Below, piece after piece: positions 16,509 to 25,255 of a stretch of DNA of 64,000 bases. The stretch is taken from contig JBMFVE010000001.1 of assembly GCA_049966155.1 (NCBI GenBank), forward strand, positions 124,001 to 188,000, given 5' to 3'. This stretch comes from JBMFVE01 sp049966155. Its GTDB lineage: Bacteria; Bacteroidota; Ignavibacteria; Kryptoniales; JAKASW01. The translations under genes were made by a program, and so were the position numbers. Positions within the stretch are counted from its first letter, which is position 1. Each line of letters opens with the position of its first letter. The notes under the pieces were generated by a model. The model worked only from the letters and a program-made list of their open reading frames with translations, searched no databases and was not told the DNA's origin.

Positions 16509-17723
16509 TTATTCAATGATCTTTGTAACAACACCCGCGCCTACAGTATGTCCACCCTCTCGAATTGCGAAACGCAACCCTTCTTCCATAGCAATTGGCG
16601 TAATTAACTCAATCCGAAGGTTGTCAACATTGTCGCCGGGCATAACCATTTCAGTACCGGGAGGCAATTCAGTAATTTGGCCCGTTACATCAGTGGTCCT
16701 GAAGTAAAATTGCGGGCGGTAATTTTTGAAGAACGGGGTGTGCCTACCACCTTCTTCTTTACTTAAGACGTAAACCTGGGCGATAAATTTTGTATGTGGA
16801 GTGATAGAGCCCGGTTTTGCCAGAACCATTCCCCGTTCAAGCTCATTTTTCTCAACACCTCGAAGCAAAACGCCAATATTATCTCCCGCAATACCTTCAT
16901 CCAATTCTTTACGGAACATTTCAAGACCTGTAACAACAGATTTCTTATGTGCACCCAGTCCAATAATTTCAACCTCTTCACCAACCTTGACCTTTCCGCG
17001 TTCAACCCGGCCAGTTCCAACAGTCCCACGACCGGTAATTGTGAACACATCTTCTACAGGCATCAGAAACGGTTTGTCAACATCGCGAACAGGCAGCGGA
17101 ATGTAGGTATCTACAGCATCAAGCAAATCATAAATACATTTAAAGCGCGGATCATCAGGTTTGGTGTTCGGATCCAATCCAGCCTCCATTGCCTGTAAGG
17201 CACTACCGCGAACAACAGGAATTTCGTCTCCTGGAAACTCGTATTTTTTGAGTAAATCACGTACTTCAACTTCCACAAGATCAAGCAATTCAGGATCATC
17301 AACCATATCGACTTTATTCATAAAAACGACAATTTTTGGTACGCCAACCTGACGTGCTAAAAGGATATGCTCACGAGTTTGGGGCATTGGACCATCATTA
17401 GCGGCAACAACAAGGATAGCTCCATCCATTTGGGCAGCACCCGTAATCATGTTCTTAATGTAGTCCGCATGTCCTGGACAATCGACATGTGCATAGTGTC
17501 TCTTTTCTGTTGAGTACTCCACATGGGCAGTTGCAATTGTTATACCTCGAGCCTTTTCTTCAGGCGCATTGTCGATACTGTCAAAACTTCTTGCGGCGGC
17601 CAACCCCTTCTTTGCCAGTGTCAGAGTAATGGCAGAAGTAAGCGTTGTTTTGCCATGATCAATGTGCCCAATAGTACCGACGTTAACGTGCGGCTTACTG
17701 CGATCAAATTTCTCCTTTGCCAT
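16509..17723 (-). CDS. tuf: Elongation factor Tu
   Basis: GTPase that delivers aminoacyl-tRNA to the ribosome. 404 aa. G1 GHIDHGKT (about 19-26), switch-I region ARGITI, G3 DCPGHADY (about 82-89) with the catalytic His85-equivalent, G4 NKVD (about 136) and GSAL. Domains II and III follow in order, with GTGRVERGKVKVGEEVEI and LRTTD-like FRTTDVTG. AAGGAG lies before the ATG. It is the only tuf copy in the window; the common second place, between tRNA-Thr(GGT) and secE, is occupied here by rpmG alone. A 100-base gap separates it from fusA. Confidence 0.99.
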   Translation of the reverse strand: MAKEKFDRSKPHVNVGTIGHIDHGKTTLTSAITLTLAKKGLAAARSFDSIDNAPEEKARGITIATAHVEYSTEKRHYAHVDCPGHADYIKNMITGAAQMDGAILVVAANDGPMPQTREHILLARQVGVPKIVVFMNKVDMVDDPELLDLVEVEVRDLLKKYEFPGDEIPVVRGSALQAMEAGLDPNTKPDDPRFKCIYDLLDAVDTYIPLPVRDVDKPFLMPVEDVFTITGRGTVGTGRVERGKVKVGEEVEIIGLGAHKKSVVTGLEMFRKELDEGIAGDNIGVLLRGVEKNELERGMVLAKPGSITPHTKFIAQVYVLSKEEGGRHTPFFKNYRPQFYFRTTDVTGQITELPPGTEMVMPGDNVDNLRIELITPIAMEEGLRFAIREGGHTVGAGVVTKIIE

Positions 17724-17823
17724 CTAAATTCTCCTTATGATTTTTTCAAACTGTTTTTTGCCATATATATCCCGGAATAATTAAGCGGGATCACAACACT
17801 TCTTAAATAAACTATAAATTTAT

Positions 17824-19920
17824 TCATGCCGCTACAGATTCCTTACCTCGCACCTTTTCCACAATTTGTTCCGCAATACTCTTTGGAACTTCATCGTAGT
17901 GTGAAAATTGCATCGTAAAGATCGCACGACCCTGCGTCATAGAGCGAAGCGCCGTTGCATAACCGAACATTTCAGAAAGTGGAACCATTGCCTTTACAAC
18001 CTGTGCATCACGCCTCGTGCTGATTCCTTCAATCCTTCCGCGACGGGAATTTAAATCGCCCATGACGTCACCCATATATTCTTCAGGTGTCACAACTTCA
18101 ACATCCATTATGGGCTCAAGAAGGACAGGGTCAGCCTTCCTGGCACCTTCCTTAAATGCTATACTCCCTGCAATTTTGAAGGCCATTTCACTTGAATCCA
18201 CTTCGTGATATGATCCGTCAAAAAGCTTTACCCGAACATCCACCACAGGATAACCTGCTAAAACTCCCGTTTGAAGAGCTTCCTGTATACCCTCTGAAAC
18301 TGCCGGGATATATTCCTTAGGGATCACACCGCCTACTATAGCGTTAGTGAACTCATAGCCTTTTCCCTTTTCATTGGGTTCTATCTCAATCCAGACGTGC
18401 CCATACTGACCACGCCCACCCGATTGTCGGATGAATTTTCCTTCCTGAGTAACTTTTTTCTTAATGGTTTCCTTGTAAGCTACCTGCGGTCTTCCCACGT
18501 TCGCTTCCACCTTAAACTCTCTTTTCAGTCGATCAACAATTATCTCAAGGTGAAGCTCTCCCATCCCACTTATAATTGTCTGACCGGTTTCCTCATCAGT
18601 AGCCATCCTGAATGTCGGGTCTTCCTCTGTTAGCTTTTGAAGTGAATCAACAAGCTTTTCTTGATCGGCTTTTGTTTTTGGTTCAACTGCCACATGAATA
18701 ACGGGTTCAGGAAACTCCATTTTTTCAAGAACTATTGGAGCACTCTCATCACAGAGCGTGTCACCTGTCTTCGTATGCCTCAAACCAACCGCCGCAACAA
18801 TGTCACCCGTATACGCCATATCAATATCTTCACGATGGTTCGCATGCATGCGCAGTATTCGCCCAATTCTCTCCTTCTTTCCCGTTACAGAGTTGAAGAC
18901 ATAGGAACCGCTCGAGAGCGTACCGCTGTAAACTCTAAAAAAGGTCAATTTCCCAACATATGGGTCAGACATTATCTTAAACGCAAGAGCTGAAAACTTT
19001 TCGTCGTCGCTTGGCTCCCTCTTAATCTGCTGCCCGGTGGCGGGATCGTGCCCGATTGTCGCTCCAATGTCAATGGGAGACGGTAAAAAGTCAACAACAG
19101 CATCAAGAAGCCGCTGAACACCTTTATTTTTAAAAGATGCCCCGCAGGTAACCGGCACAATTTTCAAATCAATTGTCGCCTTCCTTATTGTCGATATAAT
19201 TTCTTCTTCAGATATTTCCTTTCCATCCAGATATTTAACCAATAGTGTATCATCGATATCAGATACAGCTTCAAGCAACTTTGTCCTGTACTCGGCAGCA
19301 ATCTTTTGAAGATCATGAGGAACATCGTATTCCTCCCACGTCGTACCGAGCGTAGACTCATTGTACATTATGGCCTTCATGCGAATTAGGTCTACAACCC
19401 CTGCGAACATCTCTCCCTCTCCAATTGGAAGCTGGATTGGAACAGGATTTGCGCCCAATCTATCGCGCATCATTTGCAAAACATTAAAAAAGTCGGCTCC
19501 AACACGATCCATCTTATTGACAAAGGCAACCCTGGGAACACCGTATTTATCGGCCTGACGCCACACCGTTTCGGACTGAGGTTCCACGCCACCCACTGCG
19601 CAAAAGAGCGCAATCGCACCATCCAGCACCCTGAGTGATCGCTCGACCTCTATCGTGAAGTCCACATGACCGGGAGTATCAATTATGTTAATGCGATGAT
19701 CTCTCCAGAAACAGGTTGTTGCAGCAGAAGTAATGGTAATACCTCTCTCCTTTTCCTGCTCCATGAAGTCCATCGTCGCAGCACCGTCATGCACCTCACC
19801 AATTCTGTGTGTCTTGCCTGTATAAAAAAGAATCCTTTCAGTTGTAGTTGTTTTACCGGCATCAATATGTGCCATTATTCCAATATTTCTTGTCCGCTCT
19901 AACGGATACTCTCTAGACAT
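17824..19920 (-). CDS. fusA: Elongation factor G
   Basis: Translocase GTPase. 698 aa, full length. G1 AHIDAGKTTTTER (about 17-29), switch I ERGITITSAATTCFW, G3 DTPGHVDF and G4 NKMD are intact, followed by domains II-V with QSGGRGQYGHVWIE (domain IV start) and the DVMGDLNSRRGRIEG loop in domain V. The sequence is a canonical housekeeping EF-G rather than a mitochondrial or FusA2-like paralogue. Sits between rpsG (29-base gap) and tuf in the str operon. Confidence 0.98.
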   Translation of the reverse strand: MSREYPLERTRNIGIMAHIDAGKTTTTERILFYTGKTHRIGEVHDGAATMDFMEQEKERGITITSAATTCFWRDHRINIIDTPGHVDFTIEVERSLRVLDGAIALFCAVGGVEPQSETVWRQADKYGVPRVAFVNKMDRVGADFFNVLQMMRDRLGANPVPIQLPIGEGEMFAGVVDLIRMKAIMYNESTLGTTWEEYDVPHDLQKIAAEYRTKLLEAVSDIDDTLLVKYLDGKEISEEEIISTIRKATIDLKIVPVTCGASFKNKGVQRLLDAVVDFLPSPIDIGATIGHDPATGQQIKREPSDDEKFSALAFKIMSDPYVGKLTFFRVYSGTLSSGSYVFNSVTGKKERIGRILRMHANHREDIDMAYTGDIVAAVGLRHTKTGDTLCDESAPIVLEKMEFPEPVIHVAVEPKTKADQEKLVDSLQKLTEEDPTFRMATDEETGQTIISGMGELHLEIIVDRLKREFKVEANVGRPQVAYKETIKKKVTQEGKFIRQSGGRGQYGHVWIEIEPNEKGKGYEFTNAIVGGVIPKEYIPAVSEGIQEALQTGVLAGYPVVDVRVKLFDGSYHEVDSSEMAFKIAGSIAFKEGARKADPVLLEPIMDVEVVTPEEYMGDVMGDLNSRRGRIEGISTRRDAQVVKAMVPLSEMFGYATALRSMTQGRAIFTMQFSHYDEVPKSIAEQIVEKVRGKESVAA

Positions 19921-19949
19921 ATATGTTAAAAACTACCTTTCAAATTCCT

Positions 19950-20417
19950 TTACCATCTGTAATGTGCAAAGGCCTTATTAGCCTCTGCCATTTTGTGTGT
20001 ATCTTCTCTTTTTTTAATGGCGTTACCTTCACCATTTGAGGCGGCTATGAGCTCAGCAGCAAGCTTTAGTGCCATTGATTTATCCTTTCTCTCTCTTGCA
20101 TAACGAATCAACCACCTCATCCCAAGGGCAATGCTGCGTTCAGGTCTCACTTCGCTTGGCACCTGATAGGTTGCACCACCTACCCTCCTGGCACGCACCT
20201 CGATAATTGGTTGAACATTATTCAGAGCTTTTCGAAAAACATCGAGCGGATTTTGCTTCGTCCGCTGCTCGACAATGTCGAAAGCATCGTATAAAATACG
20301 ACGAGCCAGATGTTTTTTTCCTCCGCGAATCAAATTGTTCACAAATTTTGCCACGAATACATCGTTATATTTAGGGTCAGGGAGTACCTGACGCCTTTCA
20401 GCGCGCTTTTTCCTCAT
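19950..20417 (-). CDS. rpsG: 30S ribosomal protein S7
   Basis: S7 nucleates the 3' domain of 16S rRNA. 155 aa. MRKKRAERRQVLPDPKYND start, then FVNNLIRGGKKHLARRILYD and VEVRARRVGGATYQVP-like VRARRVGGATYQVPSEVRPE. Ends MAEANKAFAHYRW. 24 bases after rpsL. S7 represses the str operon in E. coli. Confidence 0.98.
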   Translation of the reverse strand: MRKKRAERRQVLPDPKYNDVFVAKFVNNLIRGGKKHLARRILYDAFDIVEQRTKQNPLDVFRKALNNVQPIIEVRARRVGGATYQVPSEVRPERSIALGMRWLIRYARERKDKSMALKLAAELIAASNGEGNAIKKREDTHKMAEANKAFAHYRW

Positions 20418-20441
20418 AATGAAAAAACTTTCTTAATTGTT

Positions 20442-20822
20442 TTATGCTGAAGCTTTCGGCCTCTTGGCACCGTACTTTGACCTGCCTTGCTTTCGATCAT
20501 TAACACCGGCAGTGTCAAGAGTACCTCGTATGATGTGGTAACGCACGCCGGGCAGATCCTTCACACGACCGCCTCTAATGAGTACAATCGAGTGTTCTTG
20601 AAGATTGTGCCCCTCGCCCGGGATATAGGCAGTGACCTCGATTCCGTTGGTCAGCCTCACACGCGCAACCTTACGAAGAGCCGAATTCGGCTTTTTTGGG
20701 GTGGTGGTGTAAACACGCGTGCATACACCTCTTTTTTGCGGGTTTCCCTGAAGCGCAGGGGATTTACCTTTTGTCTCCAGCCTGGCTCTCCCCAGCCTTA
20801 TCAGTTGATTAATTGTCGGCAA
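20442..20822 (-). CDS. rpsL: 30S ribosomal protein S12
   Basis: S12 controls decoding accuracy. Starts at TTG (20822) with GGAGG seven bases upstream and no alternative ATG; the protein begins MPTINQLIRLGR. 126 aa. The streptomycin loop TTTPKKPNSALRKVARVRL and the RGGRVKDLPGVRYH loop both carry the sensitive-type lysines (equivalents of Lys43 and Lys88), and the Asp after the second lysine is the site methylthiolated by RimO in many bacteria. A promoter precedes it in the 117-base gap after rpoC. Confidence 0.97.
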   Translation of the reverse strand: MPTINQLIRLGRARLETKGKSPALQGNPQKRGVCTRVYTTTPKKPNSALRKVARVRLTNGIEVTAYIPGEGHNLQEHSIVLIRGGRVKDLPGVRYHIIRGTLDTAGVNDRKQGRSKYGAKRPKASA

Positions 20823-20862
20823 TGTTATCCTCCGATATACGTACCTTCATCATAGAGAACTA

Positions 20863-20891
20863 AATATAATTTTCTTTCAAAAAACATGCAA
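20863..20891 (-). promoter_or_regulatory. Promoter of the str operon (rpsL)
   Basis: On the minus strand: -35 box TTGCAT (20886-20891), 17-bp spacer, -10 box TATATT (20863-20868). The expected transcript start is about 34 bases before the rpsL TTG. It gives rpsL-rpsG-fusA-tuf and perhaps the S10 genes a start independent of rpoBC. Confidence 0.5.
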
Positions 20892-20939
20892 GACACAAAA
20901 AGTGAAATTCATCAAAGCCGCGACGACATCCCTCATCTG

Positions 20940-23900
20940 CTAAGCCACCTCCTGCTGCTCGTTTACTGAAACGGACTCCTTTGATTTCTCTAACATTTCT
21001 TCTTCTGTCAGAATTAAATTCCTGAATTTCTTTAAACCTGTCCCGGCCGGAATTAGCTGACCAATAATGACATTTTCTTTAAGCCCTATAAGGCGATCGA
21101 TCTTACCTTCTATTGAAGCATCTGTCAATACCTTCGTGGTCTCCTGAAATGAAGCAGCTGAGATAAAGCTGTCGGTCGAGAGAGCTGCCGAGGTGATGCC
21201 AAGCAGGACATCTTCAGCAGCAGCTGGTTCAGCATCACGGAACTCGATTGGTTTCTTCTTTGCTCTCTTCAGGTCGCGGTTTTTCGACATTACCTGAGCA
21301 CGTTCAACCAGCTGTCCAACGCGATATTTGGAATCCCCTTTTGCAGTTATTATCACTTTTCTGGAAATAGCAGCATTTTCTTCACGAATCCTGTGAACAT
21401 CAACAATGTCGCCTTCAAGAAATGGAGTGTCGCCCGAATCCACAACGCGCACTCGCTGGAACATCTGACGAACAATAACTTCAATGTGTTTATCATTAAT
21501 AGTTACATTTTGCTGGCGATACACTTCCTGTATTTCATCAAGGAGGTACTTTTGAACATCGGCCGGTCCCTTTATCCTCAAAATATCATGTGGGTCTATT
21601 GGACCATCCGTCAGGCGCTCGCCTGCCAAAACAAAATCGTTTTCCTGCACCAGAATGTGTTGACGCAGGGAAACTTTGTAGGTTTTCCTGTCCTTTTCAT
21701 CAGCACTTGTCACGATGATTTCTTTTGTGCCTCTGGATTGACCGCCAAATCTGACATAGCCGTCTATCTCGCTAACAGTGGCAGGATCCTGAGGAGATCG
21801 GGCTTCAAACAACTCCTGGACCCGAGGAAGTCCTGTTGTTACGTCACGTACGCGTGATAGCTCCTTTGGCTTTTTCGCCAGGGTTTCTCCAGATTGCACT
21901 TCCTCATCATCATCCACAACAATGTGAGCACCGACCGGTAAGTTATAAGTACGCTTTACCTTACCACCCGAAATAATCTCAATTGCAGGAGAAACGTTTT
22001 TATCAGCACTTTCTATCACAACTTTCTCAACCTGACCTGTTTGTTCATCCGTCTGTTCACGATAGGTCTGGTCTTTAAAGAGATCAACCCACTTTACTTT
22101 TCCGCTAAATTCGGTCAGGATTAAAGTATTATAAGGATCCCACTCATAAATCAGCTGACCGCGAGTTACAACATCACCCTCGTTTACCAGAAGATGGGCT
22201 CCCTGTGGTACATCCATTTTCTTGACCATACGGTTATCTTTGTCAAGTATCTGTATGACGCCATGCCGACCAAGAAGAACCTTCTCTTCCCTGTCAAGCG
22301 AGCGATTGTGATATTCAACAAGCGGCATCATATTTTCAAATTTAAGTTTTCCATCAGCAGGTGCAACGACATTTGACTCCTGCGATTCAACACTTGCTGT
22401 TCCACCTGTGTGGAATGTCCTGAGTGTAAGTTGCGTTCCCGGCTCTCCAATACTCTGGGCAGCAATAATACCAACAGCATCACCAATTTCAACCATCTTG
22501 CCTGTAGCGAGACTTCTACCGTAGCATTTGACGCACACGCCCCGCTGAGCTTCACATGTGAGAACAGAACGGATATCAACGCTGTCAATGGCTGTGTTTG
22601 CAATTTTCTCGGCCAGGTCCTCTGTAATTTCTTCCCCACCTTTTACAATTACTTCGTTTGTAAGGGGGTCAATCACATCATAAAGGGCAACGCGTCCAAG
22701 AATACGCTCTACAAGCGATTCCTGTACTCTTTCACCATCTTTTATAGCACTTACTGAAATTCCCCGTATGGTCCCGCAATCTTCCTCGGTAACAACTACA
22801 TCCTGTGCCACATCGACAAGCCTTCGGGTAAGATACCCTGCATCAGCAGTCTTCAGTGCAGTGTCCGCAAGTCCCTTCCTTGCACCATGAGTTGATATGA
22901 AGTATTCAAGGATCGATAGCCCTTCGCGAAAGTTTGCAATGATCGGGTTTTCAATTAAATCCCCGACCTGCCCGGTTAAAGATTTTTGCGGCTTGGCCAT
23001 CAAACCTCTCATAGCAGCAAGCTGTTTAACCTGATCTTTCGAACCACGAGCGCCAGAATCAAGCATCATCCATATAGAATTAAAGCCATCGTTTGAAGCC
23101 GCAAGTGTCTTGTATGCAGCATCGCTAACTCTGTTAGTTGCCTGCTGCCAAACATCGATGATTTTATTGTATCTCTCTCCGGCGGTGATGTATCCATCTT
23201 CATAGCTGGCTTCAATTTCTTTTACCTCGTGCTCAGCCTTCTCGATAAATTTCTTTTTCACATCAGGGATTATGACGTCATTGACATTAATTGATAATCC
23301 GGCTTCGGTTGCTGTCTGAAAACCAAGATCTTTAAGATCGTCAAGGAACCTGGCGGTCCTGAGTGGACCAGCTTTCTTGTAAGATTCAGCAATTATACTT
23401 ATCAGCTTGCTCTTCCCAACCAGCTCATTAATAAAGCCCAGTTCCTTAGGAACAATCTCATTAAAAAGAATTCTACCAGCAGTAGTAATCTCGTACCTGC
23501 CATTTAATTTGTATTTCAACGGCTCATGATATGAAAGCTTTCCAAGAGATACTGCAAGTCTAACTTCATCCACAGAGGCAAAAACTTTCTTCGGTTCACC
23601 CTCAACTTTCCGCATTTTTGTAAGATAGTATAGACCCAATACCATGTCCTGCGTTGGATGGACAATAGGTTTACCATGTGCAGGCGATAGTAAATTATGA
23701 CTTGAGAGCATGAGGATTCTTGCCTCAAGTTGCGCTTCATAAGAAAGCGGTACATGGACAGCCATCTGGTCTCCATCAAAGTCAGCGTTAAAAGCAGTAC
23801 AGACGAGCGGATGGAGTTTGATAGCTTTGGAATCTACAAGGACAGGTTGAAAAGCCTGAATACCCAGCCTGTGTAATGTCGGTGCTCTGTTCAGTAAAAC

Positions 23901-25211
23901 AGGATGGCCTTCGACAATTGAAGGTAAAACCTCCCAGACCTCCCTTACCTTTCGATCGACCAATCGCCTTGCTGTCTTAGCAGTCTTTGCATCTCCGCGC
24001 TCAAGAAGCTTGCGAATTATCATTGGTTTGAACAGTTCAACCGCCATATCCTTCGGCAGACCACATTGATGAAGTTTTAATTCTGGTCCCACCACAATTA
24101 CTGAACGACCGCTATAGTCTACTCTCTTTCCAAGCAAATTCTGTCGAAACCGCCCCTGTTTACCCTTTAACACATCCGATAAAGACTTTAAAGCTCTCTG
24201 ATTATCTGAGTTGACAGCGCTAATCCTCCTGCTGTTGTCAAGCAAAGCATCGACAGCTTCCTGAAGCATCCTTTTCTCATTTCTTAAGATTACTTCAGGA
24301 GCTTTTATATCAATCAGTCTCTTTAAGCGGTTGTTACGAATAATTACCCTGCGATACAAATCGTTCAAATCGCTTGTTGCAAACCTTCCACCTTCAAGTG
24401 GAACCAGCGGACGAAGTTCAGGTGGAATGACAGGAATTACGTCGAGCACCATCCACTCGGGTTTGTTTACAAATTCCTCACCGTCACGTGTACGAAATGC
24501 TTCTACAACCTTCAATCGTTTCAAAAGGTCGATGCGCTTTTGCTCTGACTTTTCAGTGCGAACCTGCTCACGCAACTCAAGGCTAAGCTGATCTACGTCA
24601 ACGCGCTTCAACATTTGTTTGACTGCGTCACCGCCAATCTTTATTATTATTTTGCGCGCATCTTCGTCATCCAGTTCGTTGTTGTGAGGGTATTTTTCCA
24701 ATATCTTGTAATAATCATCCTCCGAAAGGAGTTGATGTTCCTTCAGTTCATCTTTAGCAACACCTGGCTGTACCACGACATACGATTCATAGTAAACGAT
24801 TTTTTCAAGATCTTTTGTCGACATTCCAAGAAGATTTCCTATCTTGCTTGGAAGCGAGCGCAAATACCAGATGTGGACCACAGGTGTGGCCAGTGTTATA
24901 TGTCCCATTCTCTCTCGCCGCACGCTCTTTTGCGTTACTTCAACACCACACCGGTCACATACTATACCTTTATATCTTATCTTTTTATATTTGCCACAGT
25001 GGCATTCCCAGTCACGCACCGGGCCAAAAATCTTCTCGCAAAACAAACCATCTTTTTCAGGTCGATATGACCTATAATTGATAGTTTCAGGCTTTGTCAC
25101 TTCTCCATGGGATCTGTCAATTATATTATCCGGCGACGCCAAACTTACTCGGATTGCAGTCACCACTTTCCTTGTGGCTTGCTGTTCCTTCCCAAAATCA
25201 ACGTTAGGCAT
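20940..25211 (-). CDS. rpoC: RNA polymerase beta' subunit
   Basis: Largest catalytic subunit. 1423 aa, ATG start at 25211 with GGAGG upstream. The N-terminal zinc site has CHCGKYKKIRYKGIVCDRCG (about residues 70-90). The catalytic magnesium loop NADFDGDQM lies near residue 475. The second zinc cluster is in CEAQRGVCVKCYG, and the trigger-loop region has GEPGTQLTLRTFHTGG. The C-terminus has GLKENVIIGQLIPAGTG followed by a short acidic tail. No frame disruption is seen. 44 bases after rpoB. Confidence 0.99.
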   Translation of the reverse strand: MPNVDFGKEQQATRKVVTAIRVSLASPDNIIDRSHGEVTKPETINYRSYRPEKDGLFCEKIFGPVRDWECHCGKYKKIRYKGIVCDRCGVEVTQKSVRRERMGHITLATPVVHIWYLRSLPSKIGNLLGMSTKDLEKIVYYESYVVVQPGVAKDELKEHQLLSEDDYYKILEKYPHNNELDDEDARKIIIKIGGDAVKQMLKRVDVDQLSLELREQVRTEKSEQKRIDLLKRLKVVEAFRTRDGEEFVNKPEWMVLDVIPVIPPELRPLVPLEGGRFATSDLNDLYRRVIIRNNRLKRLIDIKAPEVILRNEKRMLQEAVDALLDNSRRISAVNSDNQRALKSLSDVLKGKQGRFRQNLLGKRVDYSGRSVIVVGPELKLHQCGLPKDMAVELFKPMIIRKLLERGDAKTAKTARRLVDRKVREVWEVLPSIVEGHPVLLNRAPTLHRLGIQAFQPVLVDSKAIKLHPLVCTAFNADFDGDQMAVHVPLSYEAQLEARILMLSSHNLLSPAHGKPIVHPTQDMVLGLYYLTKMRKVEGEPKKVFASVDEVRLAVSLGKLSYHEPLKYKLNGRYEITTAGRILFNEIVPKELGFINELVGKSKLISIIAESYKKAGPLRTARFLDDLKDLGFQTATEAGLSINVNDVIIPDVKKKFIEKAEHEVKEIEASYEDGYITAGERYNKIIDVWQQATNRVSDAAYKTLAASNDGFNSIWMMLDSGARGSKDQVKQLAAMRGLMAKPQKSLTGQVGDLIENPIIANFREGLSILEYFISTHGARKGLADTALKTADAGYLTRRLVDVAQDVVVTEEDCGTIRGISVSAIKDGERVQESLVERILGRVALYDVIDPLTNEVIVKGGEEITEDLAEKIANTAIDSVDIRSVLTCEAQRGVCVKCYGRSLATGKMVEIGDAVGIIAAQSIGEPGTQLTLRTFHTGGTASVESQESNVVAPADGKLKFENMMPLVEYHNRSLDREEKVLLGRHGVIQILDKDNRMVKKMDVPQGAHLLVNEGDVVTRGQLIYEWDPYNTLILTEFSGKVKWVDLFKDQTYREQTDEQTGQVEKVVIESADKNVSPAIEIISGGKVKRTYNLPVGAHIVVDDDEEVQSGETLAKKPKELSRVRDVTTGLPRVQELFEARSPQDPATVSEIDGYVRFGGQSRGTKEIIVTSADEKDRKTYKVSLRQHILVQENDFVLAGERLTDGPIDPHDILRIKGPADVQKYLLDEIQEVYRQQNVTINDKHIEVIVRQMFQRVRVVDSGDTPFLEGDIVDVHRIREENAAISRKVIITAKGDSKYRVGQLVERAQVMSKNRDLKRAKKKPIEFRDAEPAAAEDVLLGITSAALSTDSFISAASFQETTKVLTDASIEGKIDRLIGLKENVIIGQLIPAGTGLKKFRNLILTEEEMLEKSKESVSVNEQQEVA

Positions 25212-25255
25212 TTATAATACCTCCAATTTTTGGATCGGCAATTCTTAAGATTCTC

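Noticed and set aside
17769..17791. Hairpin ATCCCG/CGGGAT between fusA and tuf as a terminator
   Set aside because: Only six base pairs with an 11-base loop and no T-run on the transcribed strand.
21393..21857. 154-codon open frame antisense to rpoC, and similar long frames antisense to rpoB, rplA and the hem genes
   Set aside because: Each lies entirely opposite a conserved gene and has no own signature. They are by-products of codon usage on the coding strand.
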